Source: Chloroflexota bacterium (GTDB lineage: Bacteria; Chloroflexota; Anaerolineae; 4572-78; J111). From it: 8,307 bases of DNA. The DNA lies in assembly GCA_003694775.1 (NCBI GenBank), contig RFJV01000254.1, positions 1 through 8,307 on the forward strand, in the 5' to 3' direction. Shown here one piece after another: positions 1-6,653 of this stretch. The notes beneath the pieces were generated by a model. That model had not been told where the DNA came from. It was given only the letters and a program-made list of their open reading frames with translations, and ran no database searches. Made by a program: the position numbers and the translations under genes. How positions within the stretch are numbered: position 1 is the stretch's first letter; the number at the start of each line of letters is the position of its first letter.

Positions 1-4
1 CGCT

Positions 5-41
5 GTTAATCGGGCCGGTAAAACCGATTAACCGAATTTTT
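5..41 (+). terminator. Rho-independent terminator-like hairpin at left edge
   Basis: A perfect 9-bp inverted repeat, GTTAATCGG at 5-13 and CCGATTAAC at 24-32, surrounds a 10-nt loop and is followed four bases later by five T (37-41). This would suit termination of a + strand gene lying to the left of the window, but no such gene is visible here. The stem is AT-rich at its base and the T tract is short, so it may instead be part of a repeat-rich intergenic region. Confidence 0.45.
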
Positions 42-58
42 AACCGGGGGTAAATTTT

Positions 59-134
59 ACGAATACACGAATGCACGAATTTACGAACAGACGGCGCGGC
101 AAAAAACACTATTCGTAAATTCGTATATGCGTGC
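59..134. repeat. Period-8 ACGAA tandem repeat with facing inverted copy
   Basis: Four 8-nt units, each beginning ACGAA, run from 59 to 90 (ACGAATAC, ACGAATGC, ACGAATTT, ACGAACAG). The 13-mer ACGAATTTACGAA at 75-87 has an exact reverse complement, TTCGTAAATTCGT, at 112-124. The pair could form a 13-bp stem with a 24-nt loop, and further degenerate copies (CGTATATGCGTGC) continue to about 134. I see no coding potential. From memory, similar ACGAAT/ATTCGT arrays are common between genes in Chloroflexota, but that is an association and was not checked. Confidence 0.75.
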
Positions 135-226
135 TGTATCGCGGACGGCAGAAAACGCAGAATTTGTCCCCGGCTTCGCCAGGGCAGGCAAAAACCTGGA
201 GAATATCCCGCAGTTACCCTTTTATT
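135..226. other. Intergenic stretch with no recognised gene
   Basis: No open frame with a plausible ribosome site is visible on either strand. The only structure seen is a small hairpin, CCCGGC at 168-173 pairing with GCC-A-GGG at 177-183 across a TTC loop. It has no following T tract, so it is not a convincing terminator. Together with the flanking hairpins, repeat and promoter, this completes a gene-free region covering 1-327. Confidence 0.5.
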
Positions 227-255
227 TTGCCCTGATTACAGAATGGTGGTATATT
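227..255 (+). promoter_or_regulatory. Sigma-70-like promoter for the glycosyltransferase pair
   Basis: TTGCCC at 227-232 and TATATT at 250-255 are separated by exactly 17 bp. They match the consensus -35 and -10 boxes at 4 of 6 and 5 of 6 positions. Transcription would start near 262, giving a leader of about 65 nt before the first glycosyltransferase. That leader contains a terminator-like hairpin. The call rests on sequence only. Confidence 0.5.
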
Positions 256-276
256 ACCCATACATAAGGGTCGATG

Positions 277-312
277 GTGCCCCCGTGGTGGCGGGGGCGT
301 TTGTATTTTTTT
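277..312 (+). terminator. Terminator-like hairpin in leader, possible attenuator
   Basis: A perfect 7-bp GC stem, GCCCCCG at 279-285 and CGGGGGC at 292-298, closes a 6-nt loop (TGGTGG) and can be extended by two G-T wobble pairs. A T-rich run follows at 300-312, ending in seven consecutive T. This is a textbook intrinsic terminator read on the + strand only. It lies downstream of the promoter candidate and 16 nt before the start codon at 328, so it could attenuate the downstream genes. Otherwise it is a terminator for read-through from the left, with the true promoter misplaced. Confidence 0.6.
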
Positions 313-327
313 CAGGGGATGCAGGCT

Positions 328-1437
328 ATGCGGATTGGTATCGACGCCCGGCTGGTTTTTTACAATCGGGCCGGGATTGGTCAATATATTTTGCGGCTGG
401 TAGAGGCTCTGGCTCAGCTTCACGCAGAAGATGAATTCGTTCTGCTTCAGAGCCGGAAAGATAAATCTACCATCATCAACAGCAACGGCTTTGTCCGCAA
501 ATCCCTGTGGACGCCCAGCCACAACCGCTTTGAGCAGTTTGCCCTGAGCTTTGAGATTTCCCGGCTCAACCTGGACTTGCTCCACAGCCCGGATTTCATC
601 CCCCCGTTCCGGCGTAACTGCCGGTCGGTCATCACCATCCACGACCTGGCTTTTCTGCTTTACCCCCATTTTCTGACCAAAGAGAGCGCCCGCTACTACG
701 GACAAATAGACCAGGCCTGGCGCAGAACCGACCATATCATTGCCGTTTCCGAGGCCACCAAGCAGGACAGCATCAAACTGCTCGGCGTGCCGGAAAAGAA
801 AATCACCGTCATCCACGAAGCCGCCAATCCGATGTACCGCCCGCTCCCCCCGGACGAGGCCCGGCAGTATGTCCGCCAGCGGTACAAACTCGACCGCGAC
901 TACATCCTGTTTGTCAGCACCATCGAACCGCGCAAAAATCTGCCCGGTTTACTGCGGGCCTACCAGCACCTCTGCGACAAGTACAAACGCGACGAACTGC
1001 TGGTGCTGGCCGGGGCCAAAGGCTGGCTGTGGGAAGAAGTGTACGAAACGGTCGACCGGCTGAACCTGGAAGACCGGGTGGTGTTCCTGGGCCGGGTTCC
1101 CTCTGCCGACCTGGTGTACCTGTACAACGCCGCCCGCGTACTGGTGCACCCTTCCTTCTATGAAGGGTTTGGTTTGACCCCCCTGGAAGCGATGAGCTGT
1201 GGCACGCCGGTCATCGTCTCCAACACCGCCGCTTTGCCGGAGGTGGTGGGCGACGCCGGTCTGCTGATTAATCCCCACGATACCGAGGAACTGGCCGTTT
1301 CGATGTGGCGCGTACTGACCGAAGAGCCGCTTCGACAGGAGCTGGTCGAAAAGGGATTGAAGCGAGCCGCCAGCTTTTCCTGGCTGGACGCGGCCAGGAA
1401 AACCCTGGAAGTTTACCACAAGGTTGGTCAGGCTTGA
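328..1437 (+). CDS. GT4-type glycosyltransferase, family 1 fold (GT-B)
   Basis: This 369-residue retaining glycosyltransferase would move a sugar from a nucleotide-sugar donor to a growing surface glycan or glycolipid at the cytoplasmic membrane face. The N-terminal acceptor domain begins MRIGIDARLV and has a glycine-containing loop (NRAGIGQY), a THD-type turn at H105-D106 and the AVSE strand at 139-142. The C-terminal donor domain starts near residue 190 and carries STIEPRKN at 197-204, with R202 and K203 as the expected phosphate-binding pair. The E-x7-E motif follows, EGFGLTPLE at 279-287. Length is normal for GT4. ATG 328 was chosen over upstream in-frame starts at 319 and 274 because AGGGG at 314-318 lies 9 nt before it and the family's beta strand starts immediately; the 274 start falls inside the terminator-like hairpin. 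A second glycosyltransferase follows 50 bp later, suggesting one polysaccharide unit. Donor and acceptor cannot be read from the sequence. Confidence 0.92.
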   Translation: MRIGIDARLVFYNRAGIGQYILRLVEALAQLHAEDEFVLLQSRKDKSTIINSNGFVRKSLWTPSHNRFEQFALSFEISRLNLDLLHSPDFIPPFRRNCRSVITIHDLAFLLYPHFLTKESARYYGQIDQAWRRTDHIIAVSEATKQDSIKLLGVPEKKITVIHEAANPMYRPLPPDEARQYVRQRYKLDRDYILFVSTIEPRKNLPGLLRAYQHLCDKYKRDELLVLAGAKGWLWEEVYETVDRLNLEDRVVFLGRVPSADLVYLYNAARVLVHPSFYEGFGLTPLEAMSCGTPVIVSNTAALPEVVGDAGLLINPHDTEELAVSMWRVLTEEPLRQELVEKGLKRAASFSWLDAARKTLEVYHKVGQA

Positions 1438-1446
1438 ATGTATCTC

Positions 1447-1476
1447 GCCGGCAGACAGCGTCGCCTGCCGGCTGTC
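1447..1476 (+). promoter_or_regulatory. Intercistronic hairpin between the two glycosyltransferases
   Basis: GCCGGCAG at 1447-1454 and CTGCCGGC at 1465-1472 form a perfect 8-bp stem with a 10-nt loop. A competing 6-bp pairing, GACAGC at 1454-1459 with GCTGTC at 1471-1476, uses overlapping bases. No T tract follows, so termination is unlikely. The structure lies just upstream of the second gene's ATG, where a ribosome-binding site would be expected and none is obvious. It could affect translation or mRNA stability. Confidence 0.4.
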
Positions 1477-1487
1477 ACCAGTGAACA

Positions 1488-2705
1488 ATGCGGATTTTAC
1501 TTTTAACCCCTCAGCGTCCTTATCCCCCTCATCAGGGTACGACCCTGAGAAATTTCAACCTGATTAAAGAGCTTACCAAACGCCACCAGGTGTGTGTGCT
1601 CTCGTTTCTGGACCCGGACCAGGACCCGGACAAACCCGGACCCCTGCCGCAGCTCTGCGAATGGCTGGAAACCGTCCCTGTCCCCCAACGCTCCACCGCA
1701 GTGCGTCTGCGCCAGCTTTTGCTGACCACCCGCCCTGATATGAGCTGGCGGTTGTGGTCGCCCCATTTTGCCGACCTGCTCCGGCACCGGCTGTCGCAGG
1801 AATCGTTCGATGTGGTGCAGATTGAAGGCATCGAGATGGCCCCTTACCTGCCGGTGGTGCAGGCGGTTCAGCCCCGCCCGCTGGTGGTGTACGACGCGCA
1901 CAACGCGGAGTGGATTCTGCAGGAACGCGCCTTCCTGGCCGACCTGAAGAGTCCTGCTCGCTGGCCCGCGGCGGTGTACAGCTGGATCCAGCGGCACCGT
2001 TTGCGCCGCTATGAGGCCCGCCTGCTGGAGCAGGTCGACCATACCATTGCCATGTCGGCCCCGGATATGGTGGCCCTGCGGGATGTCAACCCGCGCGCCG
2101 CCATTACCGTTATCCCCAACGGGGTAGACCTGGAGGCGTACAGCAATTTCCGGGGCCAGCCCATCCATTATGACCTGGTGTTTACCGGCAAAATGGATTT
2201 CCGGCCCAACGTAGACGCCATGCTGTGGTTTGGCCGGCACGTTCTGCCCCTTATTCAGGCCGAACGGCCCGGTGTAACGGTGGCGATTGTCGGGCGGCGG
2301 CCCCATCCCCGGCTGGATGTTCTGCGCCAACTGCCGGGGGTCACCATTACCGGCTACGTGCCCGATGTGCGGCCTTACATTGCCGGGGCCACGGTATACA
2401 TTGCCCCGCTCCGGGTAGGGGGGGGAACCCGCCTCAAGCTCCTGGAAGCAATGACCATGGGCAAGCCGATTGTCTCGACCACCGTGGGCGCAGAGGGATT
2501 TCCGGTGGTCAACGGCCAGGAGCTTCTGCTGGCCGACACACCGGAGGCGTTTGCCCGCGCCGTGCTGGATTTGCTCGACAACCCCACCCGCCGGCTTCAG
2601 TTGGGCCGGGCCGGTCAGGCGTTTGCCAGGGCCAACTACGGCTGGGATTCGCTCATCCCCCACATGGAAAAAATCTACGCCGAACTTCAGCGGCAAAAAT
2701 CCTGA
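1488..2705 (+). CDS. GT4-like glycosyltransferase, exopolysaccharide type
   Basis: This 405-residue GT-B glycosyltransferase resembles the sugar transferases found in exopolysaccharide clusters (the TIGR03087-like group, named from motif memory only). The N-terminal domain starts MRILLLTPQRPYPP, with a glycine/threonine loop (HQGTTLRN), and includes VYDAHNAEW at 134-142. The donor domain includes IPNGVD at 209-214, FTGKMDFRPN at 232-241, and the glycine-rich GGGTRLKLLEA at 311-321. In that last motif, GGGTR takes the place of the usual first part of the EGFG...E motif and E320 is the conserved second glutamate. No signal peptide or membrane segment is seen. ATG 1488 fits the family N-terminus, but no clear Shine-Dalgarno precedes it, so it may depend on coupling to the gene 50 bp upstream. 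A terminator-like hairpin follows the stop directly. Sugar specificity is unknown. Confidence 0.9.
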   Translation: MRILLLTPQRPYPPHQGTTLRNFNLIKELTKRHQVCVLSFLDPDQDPDKPGPLPQLCEWLETVPVPQRSTAVRLRQLLLTTRPDMSWRLWSPHFADLLRHRLSQESFDVVQIEGIEMAPYLPVVQAVQPRPLVVYDAHNAEWILQERAFLADLKSPARWPAAVYSWIQRHRLRRYEARLLEQVDHTIAMSAPDMVALRDVNPRAAITVIPNGVDLEAYSNFRGQPIHYDLVFTGKMDFRPNVDAMLWFGRHVLPLIQAERPGVTVAIVGRRPHPRLDVLRQLPGVTITGYVPDVRPYIAGATVYIAPLRVGGGTRLKLLEAMTMGKPIVSTTVGAEGFPVVNGQELLLADTPEAFARAVLDLLDNPTRRLQLGRAGQAFARANYGWDSLIPHMEKIYAELQRQKS

Positions 2706-2711
2706 AGAACT

Positions 2712-2744
2712 GCCGGTTTTGCCAGATAGGCCCGGCTTTTCTTT
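2712..2744 (+). terminator. Rho-independent terminator after the glycosyltransferases
   Basis: GCCGG at 2712-2716 pairs with CCGGC at 2732-2736. Inside, after a four-T bulge, GCC at 2721-2723 pairs with GGC at 2729-2731 around an AGATA loop. TTTTCTTT follows at 2737-2744. It begins 6 nt after the stop codon at 2705, which fits the end of the glycosyltransferase transcript and separates it from secA. Confidence 0.6.
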
Positions 2745-2770
2745 GGGTTGCGGGTATCTTGTGGTACAAT
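2743..2770 (+). promoter_or_regulatory. Promoter candidate for secA
   Basis: TACAAT at 2765-2770 is a good -10 box and is preceded by TGTGG, resembling an extended -10. A weak -35, TTGGGT at 2743-2748, lies 16 bp upstream. TTGCGG at 2748 is a closer -35 match but sits only 11 bp away. Transcription would start near 2777 and produce a leader of about 177 nt. The box overlaps the T tract of the preceding terminator by two bases. Confidence 0.5.
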
Positions 2771-2780
2771 TTCCCTGTTA

Positions 2781-2794
2781 GACCGCGGACGGTC
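2781..2794 (+). promoter_or_regulatory. Small hairpin or operator-like dyad at secA transcript start
   Basis: GACCG at 2781-2785 and CGGTC at 2790-2794 are perfect reverse complements around a CGGA centre. The dyad begins 10 bp after the -10 box, so it lies either at the very 5' end of the transcript or where a repressor could bind. It is short and could be chance. Confidence 0.3.
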
Positions 2795-2939
2795 GGAGAT
2801 TAGAGATTGGGAACTGGAGATTGGGGGTTGGAGATTAGAGATTGGAGATTGGAGACTAAAAATTAATATCCAAACTCTTCAACTCCCTAACTAACCAACT
2901 CACCAACTAACCAACTCCCCAACTCCCCAACTAATATAC
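2795..2939. repeat. Bipartite low-complexity repeat in the secA leader
   Basis: The first arm, 2795-2855, is built from GAGATT(A/G)GAGATTGG units and has a single C (at 2814) in 61 nt. The second arm, 2855-2939, is built from CCAACT(C/A) units and has no G in 85 nt. The arms are roughly complementary: CCAACTCC and CCAACTAACC units can pair with GGAGATTGG and GGTTGGAG units, especially allowing G-U pairs. The RNA could therefore form a long imperfect hairpin ending just before the secA ribosome site. There is no coding potential. Repeats of this style are, in my recollection, scattered through Anaerolineae genomes. Confidence 0.8.
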
Positions 2940-2953
2940 GGAGCAATTTGGTA

Positions 2954-5900
2954 ATGTTAAAGACGGTTTTGAAAACGATATTCGGCGATTCTAACCAGAA
3001 AGAAATTAACAAATATTCGCCGCTGGTTGAAGAGGTAAACGCGCTGGGGCCAGAAATGCAGGCCATGCGCGATGAAGACATCCGGGCGATGATAGCCCAA
3101 TTCCGCCAGGAGATTGCCGAGGCCACCACCGACCTGCGCAGTGAAGTGGAAGCCCTCCGGCAGGAGGTGGTCAACCTGAGCGGGATAGAGCGGCAGAAGC
3201 TCCAGGTACAGTTGGAGCAAACCGAAAAACGGCTTCTGCGCCTGGAAGAGGACCTGCTGAACGAGCGAAAAGCCCGCGTCTTTGCCGCGGTCCGTGAGGC
3301 CAGCCGGCGCACCATCGGACTGGTGCATTACGATGTCCAGGTGGTCGGCGGGGCGATTCTGCACGAAGGCAAGGTGGTAGAAATGCGTACCGGCGAAGGT
3401 AAAACGCTGGTGGCAACTATGCCCGTGGTGCTGAACGCCCTCACCGGCCGCGGGGTGCACGTTATCACCGTGAACGACTACCTGGCCAAGCGCGACTGCC
3501 AGTGGATGGGGCCAATTTACCACTTCCTGGGGCTGAGCGTGTCTGTCATCCAGAATGCCGGCAACGAGGGCGTAGATAAAGCCTCGTTCCAGTACGACCC
3601 CGATTACCAGAGCGATGACGACCGCTTCCAGTTCCTGCGCCCCATTACCCGCAAGCAGGCCTACGCCTGCGATATTACCTACGGCACCAACAACGAATTC
3701 GGTTTTGACTACCTGCGCGACAACATGGTCACCGACATCGAGCGGATAGTTCAGCGGGAACTGCACTACGCCATCATCGACGAGGTGGACAACATCCTCA
3801 TCGATGAAGCCCGCACCCCATTGATTATTTCCGGTCAGGCCGAGGAAAGCAGTGAACTTTACATGAAGTTCGCCCAACTGGTGCGCTCGCTCAAGCGGAG
3901 CAGTGATGAGAGCGTAGAAGATGAGGACATGGAGCCGGACGGCGACTACGTGGTCGACGAAAAATCCCGCGTGGTCTACCTGACCGAGCGGGGCATTGAA
4001 AAGGTGGAGCAAATGCTGGGGGTCGAAAACCTTTACGAAGGTGAAAGCGCGGCCCTGACCCCCTACCTGGACAACGCTCTGAAAGCCAAGGAGCTGTTCA
4101 AGCGCGACGTGGACTACGTGGTGCAGAACGGCGAAGTTATCATTGTGGACGAGTTTACCGGTCGGCTGATGCACGGGCGGCGGTACAGCGAGGGCTTGCA
4201 CCAGGCCATCGAAGCCAAAGAAGGCGTCAAGGTGCGCCACGAGAGCTTCACCTGGGCCACCATCACTTTCCAGAACTTTTTCCGCATGTACAACAAGCTG
4301 GCCGGTATGACCGGTACCGCGGCCACCGAGGCCGAGGAGTTCGGCAGTATTTACGACCTGGACGTGGTGGTCCTGCCGACCAACGTGGAATACCGGGCCA
4401 TGCGGGGCGAGCTTATCAAGGAAACCCGCAAAGAAGACGGCGTAGAAATAACCACCTACCGCAGTCCGGACGGCAAAGAGTTTTACCACAAGCGCATTGA
4501 CTACCCCGATGTGGTGTACAAAAACCCGCAGGCCAAATTCAAGGCCGTGGTGGAAGAAATCAAACAGATGCAGGAGATGGGCCGGCCTGTGCTGGTCGGC
4601 ACCATTGCCATTGAAACATCGGAATATTTGTCGAACCTGCTGAAGCGGCAGGGTATTAAACACGAGGTGCTGAACGCCAAACAGCACGAACGAGAAGCCA
4701 CCATCATTACCCAGGCCGGGCGTCCCGGTACGGTAACTATTGCCACCAATATGGCCGGTCGTGGGGTCGATATTCTGCTGGGCGGCAATGCCGAAGGGCT
4801 GGCCCGCGAGGAACTGCGCCGGCAGGGCGTCGACCTGACCCAGGTTGACCCCAAGCTGTGGGAAGAAACCCTCAAAAAGTGGCAGGCCGTGGTGGAAAAG
4901 GACCGGCAGAAGGTGAAGGAGCTGGGCGGACTGCACGTCATTGGTACGGAGCGGCACGAAGCCCGGCGTATTGACAACCAGCTTCGGGGCCGCGCCGGTC
5001 GTCAGGGTGACCCCGGCTCCAGCCGTTTCTTTGTCTCTCTGCAGGACGACCTGATGCGGCGGTTCGGCGGGCAGAACGTAGCCAACCTGATGGAGCGTTT
5101 TGGCGTGGACGACGATATCCCCATTGCCGCCGGGATTGTCAGCAAGTCCATAGAAAACGCCCAGACCAAAGTTGAAGGCCACAACTTCGACATCCGCAAG
5201 CACCTGCTCAAGTACGATGATGTTATCAACCAACAGCGCGAAGTAACCTACGCGGAGCGCCGCCGCATTCTGACCAGCACCAACCTGAAAGAAAGCGTTC
5301 TGCGGATGGTGGAAAACTACCTTTCTGGCCTGGTGCAGAATTTTACCGCCGGCGACGACCCGGAGCTGTGGGACCTGCCGGCTCTGCACAACGCGGTGCG
5401 TACCGTTATGCCCCTGCCCCCCACGCTGACCTCCCAGCGCTGGGCCAATCTGGCCCCGGACCAGATAGAAGAAGAGATTATTCAACTGGCCCGCCAGGCG
5501 TACGGCGATATGGAAGAGCGTCTGGGCGACGCGCTGGTGCGGTGGTGGGAAAAAGCAGTGATGCTCCAGACCCTGGACAACCTGTGGGTGCGCCACCTGA
5601 CCGCGCTCGACGCCCTGCGGCAGGGGATTGGCCTGCGAGCCTTTGGTCAGCAGGACCCGCTGGTAGCTTTCAAGAAAGAAGCGTTTGAAATGTACAACCA
5701 GTTCAAGGCGACCTTCCAGGAAGAGGTCGTCCGCCGGATTTACCACCCCGAAGCCATGGGGGTGGTTCCCCAGCCGGTGGAAAGCGAGGCCCAACCGGCT
5801 GGCGATGGTCGCCTGATGCCGGGCGGGTTGAGGGCACGGAACCTGCAGGCGGTGCATCCCAGCGCCGGCGCCGCGGCCCAGGCCCAAACACCGGGCGCGG

Positions 5901-6118
5901 CGGCCCAACCGGCCCAGCCGGTGCGGGTCAGAAAAACCCCCGGACGGAACGAGCCATGCTGGTGTGGAAGCGGCAAAAAATACAAGCACTGCCACGAAAA
6001 ATCGGACCGGATGGGAGGAAACGGCGGCCCGGCGCCAGTTGCGGCAGACCGTGCCGTGTCACAGCCGGCAGGCAGAGGGTCGGCCAAAAAGCGGTCTGCC
6101 AAAAAAAAGCGGCGGTAA
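2954..6118 (+). CDS. secA: Preprotein translocase ATPase subunit SecA
   Basis: SecA is the motor that pushes unfolded preproteins through SecYEG using ATP; it is cytosolic and peripheral on the membrane. Visible in order: N-terminal helix MLKTVLKTIFG; Walker A GEGKT at 147-151 (K150); DEVD Walker B at 276-279; the DEFTGR segment at 399-404; AGMTGTA at 450-456; NMAGRGVD at 599-606; GRAGRQ motif VI at 679-684; a Pro/Ala/Gln-rich linker at about 936-996; and a zinc-binding SEC-C motif with C1002, C1004, C1013 and H1014. At 1054 residues it exceeds the 841 (Bacillus) and 901 (E. coli) forms. Extra segments lie near 204-232, 478-516 and 612-657, the first two familiar from Chloroflexota and relatives. 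A lysine/arginine-rich tail of about 40 residues follows the SEC-C motif, which usually ends the protein. ATG 2954 was chosen because GGAG at 2940-2943 lies 10 nt upstream; an in-frame TTG at 2948 is too close. It is flanked by unrelated transcription units. Confidence 0.98.
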   Translation: MLKTVLKTIFGDSNQKEINKYSPLVEEVNALGPEMQAMRDEDIRAMIAQFRQEIAEATTDLRSEVEALRQEVVNLSGIERQKLQVQLEQTEKRLLRLEEDLLNERKARVFAAVREASRRTIGLVHYDVQVVGGAILHEGKVVEMRTGEGKTLVATMPVVLNALTGRGVHVITVNDYLAKRDCQWMGPIYHFLGLSVSVIQNAGNEGVDKASFQYDPDYQSDDDRFQFLRPITRKQAYACDITYGTNNEFGFDYLRDNMVTDIERIVQRELHYAIIDEVDNILIDEARTPLIISGQAEESSELYMKFAQLVRSLKRSSDESVEDEDMEPDGDYVVDEKSRVVYLTERGIEKVEQMLGVENLYEGESAALTPYLDNALKAKELFKRDVDYVVQNGEVIIVDEFTGRLMHGRRYSEGLHQAIEAKEGVKVRHESFTWATITFQNFFRMYNKLAGMTGTAATEAEEFGSIYDLDVVVLPTNVEYRAMRGELIKETRKEDGVEITTYRSPDGKEFYHKRIDYPDVVYKNPQAKFKAVVEEIKQMQEMGRPVLVGTIAIETSEYLSNLLKRQGIKHEVLNAKQHEREATIITQAGRPGTVTIATNMAGRGVDILLGGNAEGLAREELRRQGVDLTQVDPKLWEETLKKWQAVVEKDRQKVKELGGLHVIGTERHEARRIDNQLRGRAGRQGDPGSSRFFVSLQDDLMRRFGGQNVANLMERFGVDDDIPIAAGIVSKSIENAQTKVEGHNFDIRKHLLKYDDVINQQREVTYAERRRILTSTNLKESVLRMVENYLSGLVQNFTAGDDPELWDLPALHNAVRTVMPLPPTLTSQRWANLAPDQIEEEIIQLARQAYGDMEERLGDALVRWWEKAVMLQTLDNLWVRHLTALDALRQGIGLRAFGQQDPLVAFKKEAFEMYNQFKATFQEEVVRRIYHPEAMGVVPQPVESEAQPAGDGRLMPGGLRARNLQAVHPSAGAAAQAQTPGAAAQPAQPVRVRKTPGRNEPCWCGSGKKYKHCHEKSDRMGGNGGPAPVAADRAVSQPAGRGSAKKRSAKKKRR

Positions 6119-6155
6119 GGGCGTAAAGAAAAAATCGCTAAAATCTTTTCTCCTA

Positions 6156-6184
6156 TTGCAAATTCTGTCTGATAATGATATTAT
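6156..6184 (+). promoter_or_regulatory. Sigma-70-like promoter of the KaiC operon
   Basis: TTGCAA at 6156-6161 and TATTAT at 6179-6184 are separated by 17 bp and match consensus at 4 of 6 and 5 of 6 positions, in a locally AT-rich stretch just after secA. Transcription would begin near 6191, leaving a leader of about 85 nt before the winged-helix gene. This makes the downstream genes a unit independent of secA, although no convincing terminator was found after secA. Confidence 0.6.
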
Positions 6185-6197
6185 GTAGGCAGACCAG

Positions 6198-6236
6198 ACG
6201 GAAGGACCGTAAGCGAGGACCGTTTCCGTATCCTCG
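6198..6236 (+). promoter_or_regulatory. Leader with two mutually exclusive stems
   Basis: ACGGAA at 6198-6203 pairs with TTCCGT at 6224-6229, and CGAGGA at 6214-6219 pairs with TCCTCG at 6231-6236. The two perfect 6-bp stems interleave, so they are either alternatives or a pseudoknot. GGACCGT also occurs twice (6204-6210 and 6217-6223), 13 bp apart, which could instead be a direct-repeat protein-binding site. The next gene encodes a DNA-binding protein, so autoregulation here is a reasonable guess. No known riboswitch was recognised. Confidence 0.3.
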
Positions 6237-6260
6237 TCCGCATTTGAATGCCCGAAATTG

Positions 6261-6267
6261 AAGGAGG
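6261..6267 (+). promoter_or_regulatory. Consensus Shine-Dalgarno selecting a TTG start
   Basis: AAGGAGG is a perfect ribosome-binding sequence, 8 nt before TTG at 6276. It lies inside the alternative longer frame that starts with TTG at 6258, which argues that the shorter start at 6276 is the one used. Confidence 0.7.
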
Positions 6268-6275
6268 TCGAGGCC

Positions 6276-6653
6276 TTGGCTACCAGCGGAGAAGATTTCA
6301 CAGCTAGATTGATGGACGATATGGATCCCGTCCTGCTGGACTTTATAAAAAATAAAGTAAATTCCTTCATCAAATGGGATTTGGTCCGATTTTTCTATGA
6401 GAACCCCCATACGGCTGACACCGCGGAGAACATTGCCCGCTATGCCGGACGCAACGTTTCTGCTGTGGAACCGGAACTGGAAGAGCTGGTGGAAAGCGGC
6501 ATTATGGAAAAGCGGATGCTGGATGATGTGGCGGTTTATTCCCTCTCTTCGGACGAGGAAATGCGGGCACTGGTGGATAAATTCATCCTGGCATGCGAAG
6601 ACCGTCATTTTAGAGTGAAAGCCGTCTATCATATCATTCGGGGGATGCGGTAA
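6276..6653 (+). CDS. Small winged helix-turn-helix protein, KaiC partner
   Basis: The 125-residue product looks like a winged helix-turn-helix DNA-binding protein. After an acidic N-terminus, helix 1 lies near 33-42 (KWDLVRFFYE), helix 2 at 49-58 (TAENIARYAG), the probable recognition helix at 61-74 (VSAVEPELEELVES), and the beta wing at about 76-90 (IMEKRMLDDVAVYSLS). A helix at about 92-109 and a basic end follow. The order resembles MarR/ArsR-like folds, but no named family is recognised and no ligand-binding or metal residues stand out. It may bind DNA, or use the fold for protein contact. Translation starts at TTG 6276 behind a consensus Shine-Dalgarno. The stop overlaps the ATG of the KaiC gene by one base (TAATG), implying translational coupling and a shared job, perhaps as the output or target adaptor of the ATPase. 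Confidence 0.75.
   Translation: MATSGEDFTARLMDDMDPVLLDFIKNKVNSFIKWDLVRFFYENPHTADTAENIARYAGRNVSAVEPELEELVESGIMEKRMLDDVAVYSLSSDEEMRALVDKFILACEDRHFRVKAVYHIIRGMR

Noticed and set aside
59..134. CRISPR array suggested by the regular ACGAA repeats
   Set aside because: The repeat period is 8 nt with no unique spacers of 30 nt or so, and no cas gene is present.
1503..2696. A 397-codon minus-strand frame opposite the second glycosyltransferase
   Set aside because: It mirrors the + strand gene, has no recognisable motif and no plausible ribosome site. The + strand frame carries glycosyltransferase motifs throughout.
2957..5995. A 1012-codon open frame on the minus strand opposite secA
   Set aside because: It is a shadow of secA caused by codon bias in GC-rich DNA. 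Its translation shows no recognisable domain, while the + strand frame is an unambiguous SecA with all motifs.
6119..6150. Terminator after secA
   Set aside because: Only an AT-rich imperfect pairing (AGAAAA with TTTTCT) is visible, with no GC stem, so it is too weak to call.
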